From an uncultured Clostridia bacterium (lineage in GTDB: Bacteria > Bacillota > Clostridia > Christensenellales > UBA3700), in NCBI GenBank assembly GCA_947176975.1, contig CAMWSW010000086.1, positions 1-5,301 of the forward strand: a stretch of 5,301 nucleotides of DNA, read 5' to 3'. Made by a program: the position numbers and the translations under genes. Position 1 is the first letter of the stretch, and each line of letters opens with the position of its first letter. Positions 1 through 5,301 of the stretch are shown piece after piece. The notes beneath the pieces were generated by a model. That model searched no databases. It saw only the letters and a program-made list of their open reading frames with translations, and was not told where the DNA came from.

Positions 1-2
1 GT

Positions 3-644
3 CTTGAGAAAGGCACTATGGAAGTTGCAAGAGAGCAGATCAAAAAAGACCTCGGCGCTTGCGATATTCTCGTCAACGGCGCAGGCGGAAATCATCCAAA
101 GGGCACGACAACGAGCGAATATTTCAATGCGGCTGACGTGGACGACGAAAGCAAGATTTCTTTCTTCGACCTCGATGAAAAGGGCGTTGATTTCGTATTC
201 AAACTCAACTTTTTGGCGACCTTCCTCACCACGCAGGTATTTGCAAAAGATATGATTGGCAAGGGCGGAATAATCATCAATATTTCGAGTATGAACGCAT
301 TCAGACCTTTGACGAAGATTCCTGCATACTCGGGCGCAAAGGCAAGCGTATCCAATTTCACGAAATGGCTTGCAGTTCACTTTGCAGAAGAAGGCATCAG
401 AGTCAACGCTATTGCTCCGGGATTCTTCGTCACCAATCAAAACAGAGCTTTGCTCTTTGACGACAAGGGTAATCCTACGGCAAGAACGCAAAAGATTCTC
501 GCAGGCACGCCTATGAAGAGATTCGGCGAGGCAGAAGAGCTTTTGGGTACGGTAATGTGGCTTTCGGACAATGAGAAGTCGGGATTTGTGACCGGAATCG
601 TCGTACCAATCGATGGTGGGTTTTCTGCTTATTCGGGAGTATAG
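3..644 (+). CDS. SDR-family oxidoreductase, D-mannonate/fructuronate oxidoreductase type (5' truncated)
   Basis: This is the C-terminal part of a classical short-chain dehydrogenase; the reading frame is open to the window edge, so the true start lies upstream. Counting from the Met at position 18, visible motifs are NGAGG (residues 20-24, the structural NNAG motif), Asn64, Ser91 (in NISSMNA), and Tyr104/Lys108 (YSGAK), giving a complete Asn-Ser-Tyr-Lys tetrad. The missing part is about 70 residues including the TGxxxGxG nucleotide-binding loop. The segments NGAGGNHPK, FFDLDEKG, APGFFVTNQNRALLFD and the C-terminus DGGFSAYSGV are, from memory, typical of the SDR D-mannonate oxidoreductases (UxuB/YjmF type) of Bacillus and Clostridia, which interconvert D-fructuronate and D-mannonate with NAD(H) in cytosolic glucuronate breakdown. 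A mannonate dehydratase gene is a likely upstream neighbour. Other sugar or polyol substrates remain possible. Family is certain, substrate probable. Confidence 0.9.
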   Translation, partial: LEKGTMEVAREQIKKDLGACDILVNGAGGNHPKGTTTSEYFNAADVDDESKISFFDLDEKGVDFVFKLNFLATFLTTQVFAKDMIGKGGIIINISSMNAFRPLTKIPAYSGAKASVSNFTKWLAVHFAEEGIRVNAIAPGFFVTNQNRALLFDDKGNPTARTQKILAGTPMKRFGEAEELLGTVMWLSDNEKSGFVTGIVVPIDGGFSAYSGV

Positions 645-649
645 TGACC

Positions 650-775
650 GACTGCGTATATCAGCCGTCTTTTCGCCCAATCGTCGGGTCTCGGGGTGGA
701 CGACGTGTACAGCAAGTACACTTGACGCCACCGCTCGCCCTAGCTAGGACAAAAATACGACTAATCTCCGCACTC
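650..775. repeat. Dispersed structured intergenic repeat, copy A
   Basis: This copy starts 6 bases after the SDR stop codon. It shares a series of identical blocks, in the same order and similar spacing, with the segment at 2160-2282: tttcgccc (671-678), tcggggt (691-697), caccgctcg (729-737), ggacaaaaat (747-756) and tctccgcactc (765-775). Its centre folds into a perfect 6-bp stem 705-710/716-721 with loop AGCAA, continued after an internal loop by GGTGG 695-699/CCACC 728-732. The ends are short imperfect inverted repeats, GACTGCG (650-656) and CGCACTC (769-775), 6 of 7 pairing. A 10-bp palindrome CCTAGCTAGG lies at 739-748 and is not shared with copy B. No T-run follows the hairpin, so it is not an obvious intrinsic terminator. 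It looks like a MITE- or REP-like element, or a structured RNA; strand is undecided. Confidence 0.75.
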
Positions 776-808
776 GCAAGATACTTCTTTTGGTATAGTG
801 TTAATGTC

Positions 809-830
809 ATTTCGACCGTAGTGGAGAAAT
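809..830. repeat. Small REP-like imperfect hairpin
   Basis: The sequence forms an imperfect inverted repeat: ATTTC (809-813) pairs with GAAAT (826-830) and CC (816-817) with GG (823-824), with GA/A unpaired between the stems and a GTAGT loop. It resembles, from memory, the 'GTCATTTCGACC...GGAGAAATCT' short dispersed hairpins found between genes in many bacterial genomes. Only one copy is in this window, so repetition cannot be shown here. It sits between repeat copy A and the ribosome site of the next gene and could only be a weak transcript-end structure, since no T-run follows. Confidence 0.4.
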
Positions 831-857
831 CTAAATCAAATTAGAAAAAAGATAAAA

Positions 858-863
858 GAGGGG
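858..863 (+). promoter_or_regulatory. Shine-Dalgarno site of the first Gfo/Idh gene
   Basis: GAGGGG lies 9 bases before the ATG at 873. An in-frame TAA at 867-869 excludes any start further upstream, so this site fixes the start. I see no convincing -35/-10 pair in the 95 bases before it; a TATAGT at 794-799 has no matching -35. Confidence 0.8.
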
Positions 864-872
864 ATATAAATT

Positions 873-2171
873 ATGTTGAAAATTGCAGTAATAGGACTTG
901 GTAGCAGAGGTAAGAATTACGGAACGCATTTTGCAAAGCGCGACGACGTACAAATCGTTGCTATCTGCGACAAATACCAAGCGAAGATAGACAAGGTCAA
1001 GACGCTTTGGAAAGTGCCTGACAATATGTGTTTTACTAATGAAGACGACTTCTTTGCGCTTGGCAAAGTGGCAGATTGTATGCTTATTGCTACGCAGGAC
1101 AGAGACCACTACGGACACGCAATGAAAGCTTTGAAGTTGGGCTACGACTTGCTCATAGAGAAGCCTTTGAGCCCAAATATCCAAGAGTGTCTTGAGATTG
1201 AAGAGTACGCAAGAACTCACAATCAAAAGGTACTCGTATGTCACGTATTGAGATACGCAGGCTATTACAGACGCATCAAAGAGATGATCGACACGGGTGT
1301 GCTTGGCGAAATCCAACTCATTAAGCACGACGAAAATATTTCTTATTGGCACTTCTGCCACTCTTACGTAAGAGGAAATTGGAGAAGCGAAGAGGAAACG
1401 TCTCCGATGCTTCTTGCCAAGTGCTGTCACGATATGGACTTGATGTATTGGTTTACGGGAAGCAAGTGCAAGAGCCTCAATTCATACGGCGGACTTTCTT
1501 TCTTCAACAAAGACCACAAGCCCGAGGGAGCGACGGCAAACTGTTTTGACTGTCCGCACAGAATGACTTGTAATTTTGAAGTTGAGCATCAATACCTCGG
1601 CAGAAAGAAAGGACTTGTCAGAGGCAAAAAGAAATTCCTTTGGGGTACTTACGCGTTCTGCACTTCGTCAAAGAAGAAAGACGTACTCAATGCGTTGAAG
1701 ACCGACGAGCGCGCTAAACAGTGGGCAAGATGCGTATTTGCTTGCGACAACGACGTAGTAGATTGTCAGACTGTCAATATGGAAATGGAAAACGGTATTA
1801 AAGTCGTCATGACTGCCAACGCGTTCAACGAGCAAGACCACCGCCACACCGAGATTAGAGGTAGCAAGGGCGTACTCATTGCCGACGACAGAGGCAGTGT
1901 GATTATACTCAAGCTCTTCGGCAAGAAGCAAAAGAAGATTGTCGTAAATATAATACCTGTAATCAAAGGACATTACGGCGGAGACCAAGGTATCGTCAAA
2001 GCTACGGTAGGTATGTTGACGGGAAATTCCGACCCGAATATGCAATATACTTGGATAAAAGATACTATCGAAAGTCATAGAATAGTTACGGCGGCGGAGA
2101 TATCTAGACACGAGGGCGGACGACAAGTTTTAATGTCTGAAATCCCCGATATTAAAGACGAGCGCATATAG
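873..2171 (+). CDS. Gfo/Idh/MocA-family oxidoreductase with cysteine-rich insert
   Basis: This is a cytosolic NAD(P)-dependent dehydrogenase acting on a sugar, sugar acid or cyclitol; the substrate is unknown. The N-terminal Rossmann domain begins at residue 3 (GLGSRG, residues 8-13) and ends near the cofactor-site EKP motif (96-98). The C-terminal alpha/beta domain carries CHDMD (185-189), with His186 as the probable catalytic histidine; the residue four before it is Ala182, not the Asp of classical inositol dehydrogenase, although Lys183 lies beside it. At 432 residues it is longer than the usual 330-390. The excess is around residues 210-290 and includes C224-x2-C227-x5-C233, followed by RCVFACDNDVVD (286-297) with Cys287 and Cys291. 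From memory a clade of this family shares this 'CxDCP...C' plus 'CDNDVVD' signature; metal binding is possible but unproven. No signal peptide or membrane segment is present. It is flanked by repeat copies A and B, the latter overlapping its last codons. Confidence 0.93.
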   Translation: MLKIAVIGLGSRGKNYGTHFAKRDDVQIVAICDKYQAKIDKVKTLWKVPDNMCFTNEDDFFALGKVADCMLIATQDRDHYGHAMKALKLGYDLLIEKPLSPNIQECLEIEEYARTHNQKVLVCHVLRYAGYYRRIKEMIDTGVLGEIQLIKHDENISYWHFCHSYVRGNWRSEEETSPMLLAKCCHDMDLMYWFTGSKCKSLNSYGGLSFFNKDHKPEGATANCFDCPHRMTCNFEVEHQYLGRKKGLVRGKKKFLWGTYAFCTSSKKKDVLNALKTDERAKQWARCVFACDNDVVDCQTVNMEMENGIKVVMTANAFNEQDHRHTEIRGSKGVLIADDRGSVIILKLFGKKQKKIVVNIIPVIKGHYGGDQGIVKATVGMLTGNSDPNMQYTWIKDTIESHRIVTAAEISRHEGGRQVLMSEIPDIKDERI

Positions 2172-2282
2172 CGCCACGCCTTTCGCCCTAACGCCTGATA
2201 CGTCCTCGGGGTCACGTACGGCAAGTACGCTCACCGCTCGGTTGTCGGCGCACGGACAAAAATCGTAGCACTCTCCGCACTC
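2160..2282. repeat. Dispersed structured intergenic repeat, copy B (overlaps the end of the preceding gene)
   Basis: This is a diverged copy of the element at 650-775, almost the same length, with the identical blocks tttcgccc (2181-2188), tcggggt (2206-2212), caccgctcg (2232-2240), ggacaaaaat (2254-2263) and tctccgcactc (2272-2282). The apical stem CGTAC 2215-2219/GTACG 2225-2229 with loop GGCAA replaces the TGTAC/GTACA of copy A: both partners changed and pairing was kept. GGT 2210-2212/ACC 2233-2235 and GCGCC 2171-2175/GGCGC 2247-2251 can extend the fold, and the ends GAGCGC (2160-2165) and GCACTC (2277-2282) can pair with one G-T or A-C type mismatch. GCGCATAT (2162-2169) matches GCGTATAT (654-661) of copy A, so homology begins before the stop codon of the upstream gene. 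The element fills most of the gap to the PHP gene. Confidence 0.75.
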
Positions 2283-2310
2283 TTGCGTGAATATAAGTGG
2301 TAAATATAAA
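2283..2310 (+). promoter_or_regulatory. Possible weak promoter just before the PHP gene
   Basis: TTGCGT (2283-2288) and TATAAA (2305-2310) are separated by 16 bases. The -10 is 5 of 6 to consensus, the -35 only matches the TTG. It begins right after repeat copy B. Transcription would begin at about the ATG at 2316, giving a leaderless message, which fits the lack of a Shine-Dalgarno site there. AT-rich sequence makes chance matches likely. Confidence 0.25.
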
Positions 2311-2315
2311 GAATT

Positions 2316-3797
2316 ATGAAGATATATAATACTCAACTTCATATATTGCCAAAGGACGACAAGACGCATATCAAAGTGAGTTTTGACGTACCTAGTGGGC
2401 TGAAACGTATATGCGTGCATACGGCGTATGCGCCAAAGTTTGAGTATGACGAATTATCTTGTATAGAAAGCATAGATAAGGGGCTTGCCACTCAAGATAT
2501 TGCGCAAGTCCTGACCTATGAGGATAAGAGAAGATGTATACCGCTTGCAAATCACATTGCGTGGTCGTTGCACGACGGAGAAAAGAATTTGGGTACGGAG
2601 CATAGACATTCTCCCGACCAAACGCATATCATAAGCGAGAAATATTCCTCCAACGGTTTTATTACCGCGCCGATAAGGCAAGGTAAATGGACGTTGACAG
2701 CAAGTATCAACGGCATAGTCACCAGGTATATAGATATATCCGTAGAAGTAGAGGGATATGAAGAGGATTTGGATTATCCTACCTTTGACGGCTATGGAGA
2801 AGAGAGTATATCCAATGATAGCGAGGACGGCAAGCTCACTTGGCAGAGAGTGGAAATGCACTGCCATACCGTCGCTTCCGACGGAGATATGCAGCCCAAA
2901 GAACTCGTGCAGAATGCAATCAAGCGAGGATATAAGGCAATCTGTCTGACGGACCACAATACGACTGCCAACGTCAACGCAGTCAAGAAGTACGGTGAAG
3001 AGTACGGACTTGTCGTCGCAGGCGGAATAGAGTGGACGACCTTTTGGGGACATATGACCGTGATAGGTCAGCACAGCGATATAGATTGGAAGAGTATCAC
3101 GCCGTCGAATATCAACGCAAAGATAATCAGGGCAAGACAGCTTGGAGATATCGTTACAGTGGCGCACCCGAAGAGAATAGGTTCTCCTTTGTGTATGGGC
3201 TGTCACAATAGATTTAAGATCACAAATTGGGATTATGTTACGTCCTACGAGGTGTGGTCGCACTACAATCCCAACGTAGCTCCCGCCAACAAGTATGCAA
3301 AGCAGGAGTGGATAAGTCTTCTTGACAAGGGATACAAACTTTGCGCGCTGTACGGTTACGACTGGCATGCGCCAGACGAAGGCGGACCTAGTTATGCGTA
3401 CACCTACTTGGGCGTAAATGGAAGACTGTCGCAAAAGTCCATATGCGACGCCGTGGAATGGGGAAGAAGCTATATCACGATGGGATACGAAGTGGACGTA
3501 TCTCTCTCTGACGGCAAAAATACGTACGGTATAGGCGACGAGATAAAAGTCGGAAGATATACGATTTGCATAAAGGCAAAGAAGTGCGAAGACTATCAAT
3601 ACGACTCGGTATTGGAGAAGATAGTTATTGCAGGCAACGCTTGCGACTCTCTCACTTTGAATTTAGTCGGCGGCGAAGCAAAGAGCGAAATTTTTGTAGG
3701 GGTTAAAGGATATTTGCGAGTGGAAGGAATAGGCAAGACTCAAGGAGAGGAAGCCGACGTCTTTATAGCAAGTCCGATATATATTAGGGAGGTTTGA
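2316..3797 (+). CDS. PHP-domain metallohydrolase, CehA/McbA type
   Basis: This is a probable metal-dependent phosphoesterase or esterase. Residues about 1-175 form a beta-strand-rich N-terminal domain I cannot name. The PHP barrel starts near 178 and shows the full ligand set: EMHCHT (His182, His184), Asp189, TDHN (212-215), Glu239 in GIEW, His246, HP (284-285) and DWH (Asp349, His351). This pattern and the 'GIEWTTFWGH' block are typical of the CehA/McbA branch (named for carbaryl hydrolases), most members of which have no known substrate; other PHP relatives cleave phosphomonoesters and phosphodiesters. Residues about 390-493 are a further beta-rich tail. There is no signal peptide, so it is probably cytosolic. 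An in-frame TAA at 2307-2309 makes ATG 2316 the first possible start, but no good Shine-Dalgarno site precedes it. Its end carries the ribosome site of the next gene. A CxxCH at 293-297 is probably fortuitous. Confidence 0.9.
   Translation: MKIYNTQLHILPKDDKTHIKVSFDVPSGLKRICVHTAYAPKFEYDELSCIESIDKGLATQDIAQVLTYEDKRRCIPLANHIAWSLHDGEKNLGTEHRHSPDQTHIISEKYSSNGFITAPIRQGKWTLTASINGIVTRYIDISVEVEGYEEDLDYPTFDGYGEESISNDSEDGKLTWQRVEMHCHTVASDGDMQPKELVQNAIKRGYKAICLTDHNTTANVNAVKKYGEEYGLVVAGGIEWTTFWGHMTVIGQHSDIDWKSITPSNINAKIIRARQLGDIVTVAHPKRIGSPLCMGCHNRFKITNWDYVTSYEVWSHYNPNVAPANKYAKQEWISLLDKGYKLCALYGYDWHAPDEGGPSYAYTYLGVNGRLSQKSICDAVEWGRSYITMGYEVDVSLSDGKNTYGIGDEIKVGRYTICIKAKKCEDYQYDSVLEKIVIAGNACDSLTLNLVGGEAKSEIFVGVKGYLRVEGIGKTQGEEADVFIASPIYIREV
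3786..3792 (+). promoter_or_regulatory. Strong Shine-Dalgarno site inside the end of the PHP gene
   Basis: AGGGAGG lies 6 bases before the ATG at 3799 and within the last codons of the PHP gene, whose stop is at 3795-3797. Ribosomes ending the upstream gene would be on top of this site, so translational coupling of the two hydrolase genes is likely. Confidence 0.8.
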
Positions 3798-3798
3798 C

Positions 3799-4422
3799 AT
3801 GATAATTACGGCGCACGGAGGAGCTTTGGGTACGGGAAGAAATACCCAAGCGTATTTTGACAATATTGACAAATACCAAGCCGATGCAATCGAAGTTGAC
3901 ATATACAAGAAGAACGACTTGCTGTATTTGTCTCACTTGCCGTCGTTTTTCTACAAGAAAAAATTGACGTTGAGATACGCATTCGAGTTGGTAAAGCAAA
4001 ACGGTATGTTGATAAATTGCGACCTCAAGATGGGCGGTATAATCAAGGACGTGATTGCGCTTGCAAAAGAAGTTGGAATACAGGACCAGTTGATTTTTAC
4101 GGGCGCTGTTAATATCGACGACAGCGAATACATAGATTGCGGTCAGGTATGGTTCAACTCCGTGGGCATTGAGTATGTCAAGGAAAACGTCAAGGCTATC
4201 AAAGAGAAAATTGACAGTTATAACAATCCTCATTTTGCGGGACTCAACGTAAATTATCGCAAAATCGACTTGGATTTTGTGGCGGAATGCAAAAAATATG
4301 ACCTAAAATTGAGCGTTTTTCGTATAGATGGTGGAGATGCCTTGACAACGTATGGTAAAATAATAGATGGCAATATCACGACGAATCAACCTGTGATAGT
4401 GCGCCAATACGTAGAAGGGTGA
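3799..4422 (+). CDS. Glycerophosphodiester phosphodiesterase-like (GDPD) TIM-barrel protein
   Basis: At 207 residues this is short for the GDPD family (usually about 240 or more) but spans the barrel from the first strand (IITAHGG) to the last (GNITTNQP, residues 191-198, corresponding to the usual 'GvdgiiTd.P'). Visible active-site positions are His6, Asn15-Thr16, Glu32-x-Asp34 (metal ligands), His46 and Asp75-x-Lys77 (CDLK, usually E-x-K). The canonical HRG reads HGG and ENT reads RNT, so the phosphate-contacting Arg and the motif Glu are missing. GDPD enzymes split glycerophosphodiesters into glycerol 3-phosphate and an alcohol using a divalent metal; the changed residues make a different or altered substrate plausible. 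No signal peptide is seen, so it is cytosolic. It starts one base after the PHP stop and is followed 18 bases later by a Gfo/Idh gene, consistent with one transcript. Fold is confident, activity is not. Confidence 0.82.
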   Translation: MIITAHGGALGTGRNTQAYFDNIDKYQADAIEVDIYKKNDLLYLSHLPSFFYKKKLTLRYAFELVKQNGMLINCDLKMGGIIKDVIALAKEVGIQDQLIFTGAVNIDDSEYIDCGQVWFNSVGIEYVKENVKAIKEKIDSYNNPHFAGLNVNYRKIDLDFVAECKKYDLKLSVFRIDGGDALTTYGKIIDGNITTNQPVIVRQYVEG

Positions 4423-4430
4423 CAATTTAA

Positions 4431-4435
4431 AGGGG
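4431..4435 (+). promoter_or_regulatory. Shine-Dalgarno site of the second Gfo/Idh gene
   Basis: AGGGG lies 5 bases before the ATG at 4441 in the 18-base gap after the GDPD-like gene. It supports this start, which also places the GxGxxG motif at residues 8-13, as normal for the family. Confidence 0.75.
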
Positions 4436-4440
4436 AAAAT

Positions 4441-5301
4441 ATGAAAAGACTTGCTGTTGTGGGAATAGGCAGAATGGGCGCAAGGCACGCGCGCAATATC
4501 GCAAAAGGCGCGATTAAAGGCGCAAGGCTTGTTGCGGTATGCGACGTCGACAGCCAAAAGCTCAAGGACTTTGGAGATAAATACAAAGTCACGACTTATC
4601 TCGATCTGTCCGAAATGCTTGCAAAAGAGGAGTTAGACGGCGTAATTATTGCAACTCCGCACTACAGCCACGTGCAGCTTGCAAATGCTTGCGTAGACAA
4701 GGGCGTCAACATACTTGTCGAAAAGCCTATAAGCGTGACGACGAAAGAAGCAAGTCAGCTCGTCGACGCGCTTGAGCAAAATCCAAAGGTGATTGGCGCA
4801 ATGATGTTCAATCAACGCACCAACAGGATGTATCGCAAGGCGAAACAGCTTGTCGAAAGCGGAGCAATAGGCAAGATTCAAAGAGTCAACTTTATCGTCA
4901 CCGATTGGTATCGCACGCAGTTTTATTACGATATGGGCGGTTGGCGCGCAAGCTGGTCTGGCGAAGGCGGCGGCACTCTTATCAATCAATGCGTACACCA
5001 GCTTGACGTATTGCAATGGATTGTGGGTATGCCAATGAGCATATTGTCGTATTGCGCGACGAAGAATAGAAATATCTCCACGGAAAACGACGTGACGGCG
5101 ATATTCAGATACGACGATTTCGATTGCGTATTCACGGCGTCTACGCACGAAGTGCCGGGGACGAACAGATTGGAGATTGCGGGAGATAAGGGCAAGATAG
5201 TCGTAGAGAAGTTCAAGATGACGTATTTCCTCAACGAAAAGAGCGAAGATGAAATCAATAAGTTGTCAGCTCGCGATTACGGCAACAAGCAAGACAAGAA
5301 G
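4441..5301 (+). CDS. Gfo/Idh/MocA-family oxidoreductase (3' end outside the window)
   Basis: The frame is open for 287 codons to the window edge; relatives run to about 350-390 residues, so the C-terminal 60-100 are missing. It is a cytosolic NAD(P)-dependent dehydrogenase. The Rossmann domain has GIGRMG (8-13) and Asp35 in VCDVD, which would favour NAD over NADP; the cofactor-site EKP is at 94-96. The C-terminal domain shows GGWRASWSGEGGG (166-178) and LINQCVHQLD (180-189) with His186 as the likely catalytic histidine; Asn182 stands where classical inositol dehydrogenase has Asp. PGTNRLEIAGDKGKIVVE follows. This GEGGG...NQxxHQLD pattern is, from memory, common in carbohydrate-catabolic Gfo/Idh proteins of gut Firmicutes and Bacteroidetes of unknown substrate. 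It differs clearly from the first Gfo/Idh protein here (no cysteine insert), so they are not recent duplicates. It is the third gene of the PHP-GDPD run. Confidence 0.92.
   Translation, partial: MKRLAVVGIGRMGARHARNIAKGAIKGARLVAVCDVDSQKLKDFGDKYKVTTYLDLSEMLAKEELDGVIIATPHYSHVQLANACVDKGVNILVEKPISVTTKEASQLVDALEQNPKVIGAMMFNQRTNRMYRKAKQLVESGAIGKIQRVNFIVTDWYRTQFYYDMGGWRASWSGEGGGTLINQCVHQLDVLQWIVGMPMSILSYCATKNRNISTENDVTAIFRYDDFDCVFTASTHEVPGTNRLEIAGDKGKIVVEKFKMTYFLNEKSEDEINKLSARDYGNKQDKK

Noticed and set aside
705..760. Hairpin 705-721 as an intrinsic terminator of the SDR gene
   Set aside because: No T-run follows the stem on the + strand. The only A/T run, ggacaaaaat, is A-rich on this strand, and on the - strand it lies on the wrong side of the hairpin.
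644..844. A 66-codon + strand frame covering repeat copy A
   Set aside because: It consists of the repeat and REP-like hairpin translated by chance. It has no ribosome site and the same blocks in copy B are not kept in a comparable frame.
831..1430. A 199-codon open frame on the - strand opposite the first Gfo/Idh gene
   Set aside because: It lies opposite a clear Rossmann domain, has no recognisable motif, and its start has no support.
650..2282. The two repeats as a CRISPR array or a pair of insertion-sequence ends
   Set aside because: There are only two copies about 1.5 kb apart, in direct orientation, with an ordinary metabolic gene between them and no transposase or regular spacers.
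2130..2420. A - strand frame with a cysteine-rich stretch (ECGECYDFCPC) across repeat copy B
   Set aside because: The cysteines come from the repeat sequence. The frame overlaps two real genes and the equivalent - strand frame of copy A does not preserve the cysteine pattern.
3192..3206. CxxCH (residues 293-297 of the PHP protein) as a c-type heme site
   Set aside because: The protein has no signal peptide or export signal, and cytochrome c maturation happens outside the cytoplasm. The match is probably chance or part of the metal-site region.
2454..3599. A 381-codon open frame on the - strand opposite the PHP gene
   Set aside because: The + strand protein has a full PHP motif set and a coherent operon position. 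The antisense product shows no recognisable motif and is explained by the codon use of the real gene.

Overview
The window is a stretch of bacterial chromosome with all genes on the + strand. Moderate GC, strong GGAGG-type ribosome sites, frequent AGA arginine codons and an SDR gene of the Bacillus/Clostridium D-mannonate oxidoreductase type point to an anaerobic Firmicute, most likely an uncultured Clostridia lineage. This placement is an inference from style and family resemblance, not from a marker gene.

Layout: (1) positions 3-644, the 3' part of an SDR dehydrogenase resembling D-mannonate/fructuronate oxidoreductase, which suggests a uronate-catabolism locus upstream; (2) 645-872, an intergenic region with one copy of a roughly 120-bp structured repeat and a second small REP-like hairpin; (3) 873-2171, a 432-residue Gfo/Idh/MocA oxidoreductase with a cysteine-rich insert; (4) 2172-2315, an intergenic region made mostly of a second, diverged copy of the same repeat; (5) 2316-3797, a CehA/McbA-type PHP metallohydrolase with an N-terminal beta-rich domain; (6) 3799-4422, a short glycerophosphodiester phosphodiesterase-like (GDPD) barrel, one base after the previous stop; (7) 4441 to the window end, a second, unrelated-subfamily Gfo/Idh/MocA oxidoreductase, cut by the window edge.

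Genes 5-7 (PHP, GDPD-like, Gfo/Idh) are packed tightly enough to be one operon, and the first Gfo/Idh gene may be transcribed with them or separately. Together the set reads as a small catabolic module: two NAD(P)-dependent sugar or cyclitol oxidoreductases plus two metal-dependent hydrolases of phosphodiester/ester type, next to uronate catabolism. The substrate cannot be read from the sequence.

The least expected content is outside the genes: two copies of a dispersed, foldable repeat whose apical hairpin keeps its pairing through a compensatory change, one of which appears to supply the stop codon of the preceding gene. In the genes, the GDPD-like protein lacks the usual Arg of the HRG motif and Glu of ENT, and both Gfo/Idh proteins lack the Asp of the classical Lys/Asp/His triad.
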